A stretch of 5,976 nucleotides of DNA, taken from assembly GCA_004322325.1 (NCBI GenBank), contig SCTP01000084.1:1-5976 (forward strand), in the 5' to 3' direction. This document shows, in pieces, positions 5,326 to 5,976 of the stretch. Made by a program: the position numbers and the translations under genes. The notes under the pieces are model-generated. The model ran no database searches and was not told the origin of the DNA. It worked only from the letters and a program-made list of their open reading frames with translations. This DNA is from Gammaproteobacteria bacterium (GTDB taxonomy: Bacteria; Pseudomonadota; Gammaproteobacteria; DSM-16500). How positions within the stretch are numbered: the stretch's first letter is position 1; the number at the start of each line of letters is the position of its first letter.

Positions 5326-5976
5326 ATGAAAAATAAAAATGATACGAACAAGAATTATTTTAAAGAAGGGCAAGATTGGTATGCTGATCGCTACGAATCA
5401 GTCACTATACAATCTAATCGATGGTTTATAGGGTTTATCGCCAGCACAACGTTGAGCATTCTCTTAGTCATTTTGATCATCACGCTCTTTCCGCTCAAGA
5501 CCCTCGTGCCTTTAGTGGTTCATCACAATACGACCACGGGTGAAGTGTGGGTAGATCATCCTAAGTCACCCTACATGCCAGCAAATGATGCCGAAGTGGA
5601 ATCAGACATCGTTCGTTACATCACGACGTACGAAAGTTATACGGCGGCAGATATTAAACGGCGTTTTCAAGATGTCATCTTGCTCAGTGCTAACCGAGTG
5701 GGTAATCAATATGCCGAAGAACAATCCAATGCTAACAAGCTCTCACCGGTGAATGTATTAGGAAAAGATGGCATACGTACCGTACGCGTTGAAGACATTA
5801 TTTTTATTGGTATGCAAGAGGGTGATAAGGCTAATGAACCCTCTCACAATCTTGCCAAAGTGGATTTTTCAACGACGACTATTAACCATGCAGGCAATAG
5901 TAAAGTTGATAGCTGGGTAGCAACGATAGGTTGGACATATAAAGGACTGCCGTCCAATCAAGAAGAGGCATGGGAC
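5326..5976 (+). CDS. virB8: VirB8-family bitopic assembly factor, 3' end beyond the window
   Basis: This is a bitopic inner-membrane assembly factor of the T4SS whose periplasmic domain contacts VirB4, VirB5, VirB6, VirB9 and VirB10. A frame of 217 codons runs from ATG at 5326 to the right edge without a stop. It has a short cytoplasmic part with the W-Y-A-D-R-Y motif (residues 18-23), one membrane helix (about 34-55), and then the family's PLKTLVP (56-62) followed by TTGEV. The periplasmic NTF2-like domain contains RYITTYESYT, then RTVRVEDIIFIG, KVDFSTTTI and SWVATIGWTYK. Usual VirB8 proteins are about 230-240 residues, so probably only the last 15-25 residues, which hold the conserved N-P-x-G-F element, are missing. 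It starts 17 bases after virB6 with only a weak ribosome site (GAG at 5318-5320). Confidence 0.95.
   Translation, partial: MKNKNDTNKNYFKEGQDWYADRYESVTIQSNRWFIGFIASTTLSILLVILIITLFPLKTLVPLVVHHNTTTGEVWVDHPKSPYMPANDAEVESDIVRYITTYESYTAADIKRRFQDVILLSANRVGNQYAEEQSNANKLSPVNVLGKDGIRTVRVEDIIFIGMQEGDKANEPSHNLAKVDFSTTTINHAGNSKVDSWVATIGWTYKGLPSNQEEAWD

Noticed and set aside
5136..5373. Two minus-strand open frames of about 71-72 codons over the virB6 tail and the virB8 start
   Set aside because: They are antisense to the low-complexity tail of virB6 and the start of virB8 and show no domain. They are shadows.

Overview
The window is one uninterrupted, plus-strand run of P-type (VirB/Tra-like, T4ASS) type IV secretion genes. 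In order they are virB2 (pilin), virB3, virB4 (ATPase), virB5 (minor pilin), a 45-residue VirB7-like lipoprotein, a second unrecognised lipoprotein of 124 residues, virB6 (polytopic channel protein) and virB8, which is still open at the right edge. Adjacent genes overlap by 4 or 14 bases or are separated by at most 20 bases. Most starts have a good Shine-Dalgarno sequence, and no promoter, terminator or minus-strand gene is apparent, so this reads as the middle of a single polycistronic operon. virB9, virB10, virB11, virD4, a relaxase and virB1 are not in the window. They would be expected beyond its edges if the system is complete.

Layout: bases 1-13 are the 3' end of the Illumina adapter rather than biology, so the window begins at a contig or read end and the region upstream of virB2 is unknown. 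Bases 19-620 hold the pilin and its small membrane partner. Bases 607-3069 encode the full-length VirB4 motor. Bases 3066-4320 encode three exported products: VirB5 and two outer-membrane-type lipoproteins. Bases 4322-5308 encode VirB6. Bases 5326-5976 encode the first 217 residues of VirB8, and the stop is not reached.

How they work together (family knowledge): VirB4 supplies ATP-driven energy for assembly and helps pull VirB2 pilin from the inner membrane. VirB2 with VirB5 at the tip makes the pilus. VirB3, VirB6 and VirB8 form the inner-membrane and periplasmic part, and VirB7 lipidates and anchors the outer-membrane core with VirB9 and VirB10. An extra lipoprotein between virB5 and virB6 sits where pKM101-type conjugative plasmids carry the entry-exclusion gene eex. 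That suggests, but does not prove, a conjugative element.

Organism: the DNA is AT-rich by eye, starts are ATG or GTG with AGGAG-type ribosome sites, and the proteins carry Sec and lipobox signals, so this is a Gram-negative bacterium. The VirB2-VirB8 set resembles that of gammaproteobacterial plasmids and the Legionella Lvh locus. A Legionella-like gammaproteobacterium is a reasonable guess but not demonstrated. I see no new type of system. The points most worth a second look are the unassigned lipoprotein, the tiny VirB7 gene, the unusual Walker B of VirB4 and the adapter remnant.
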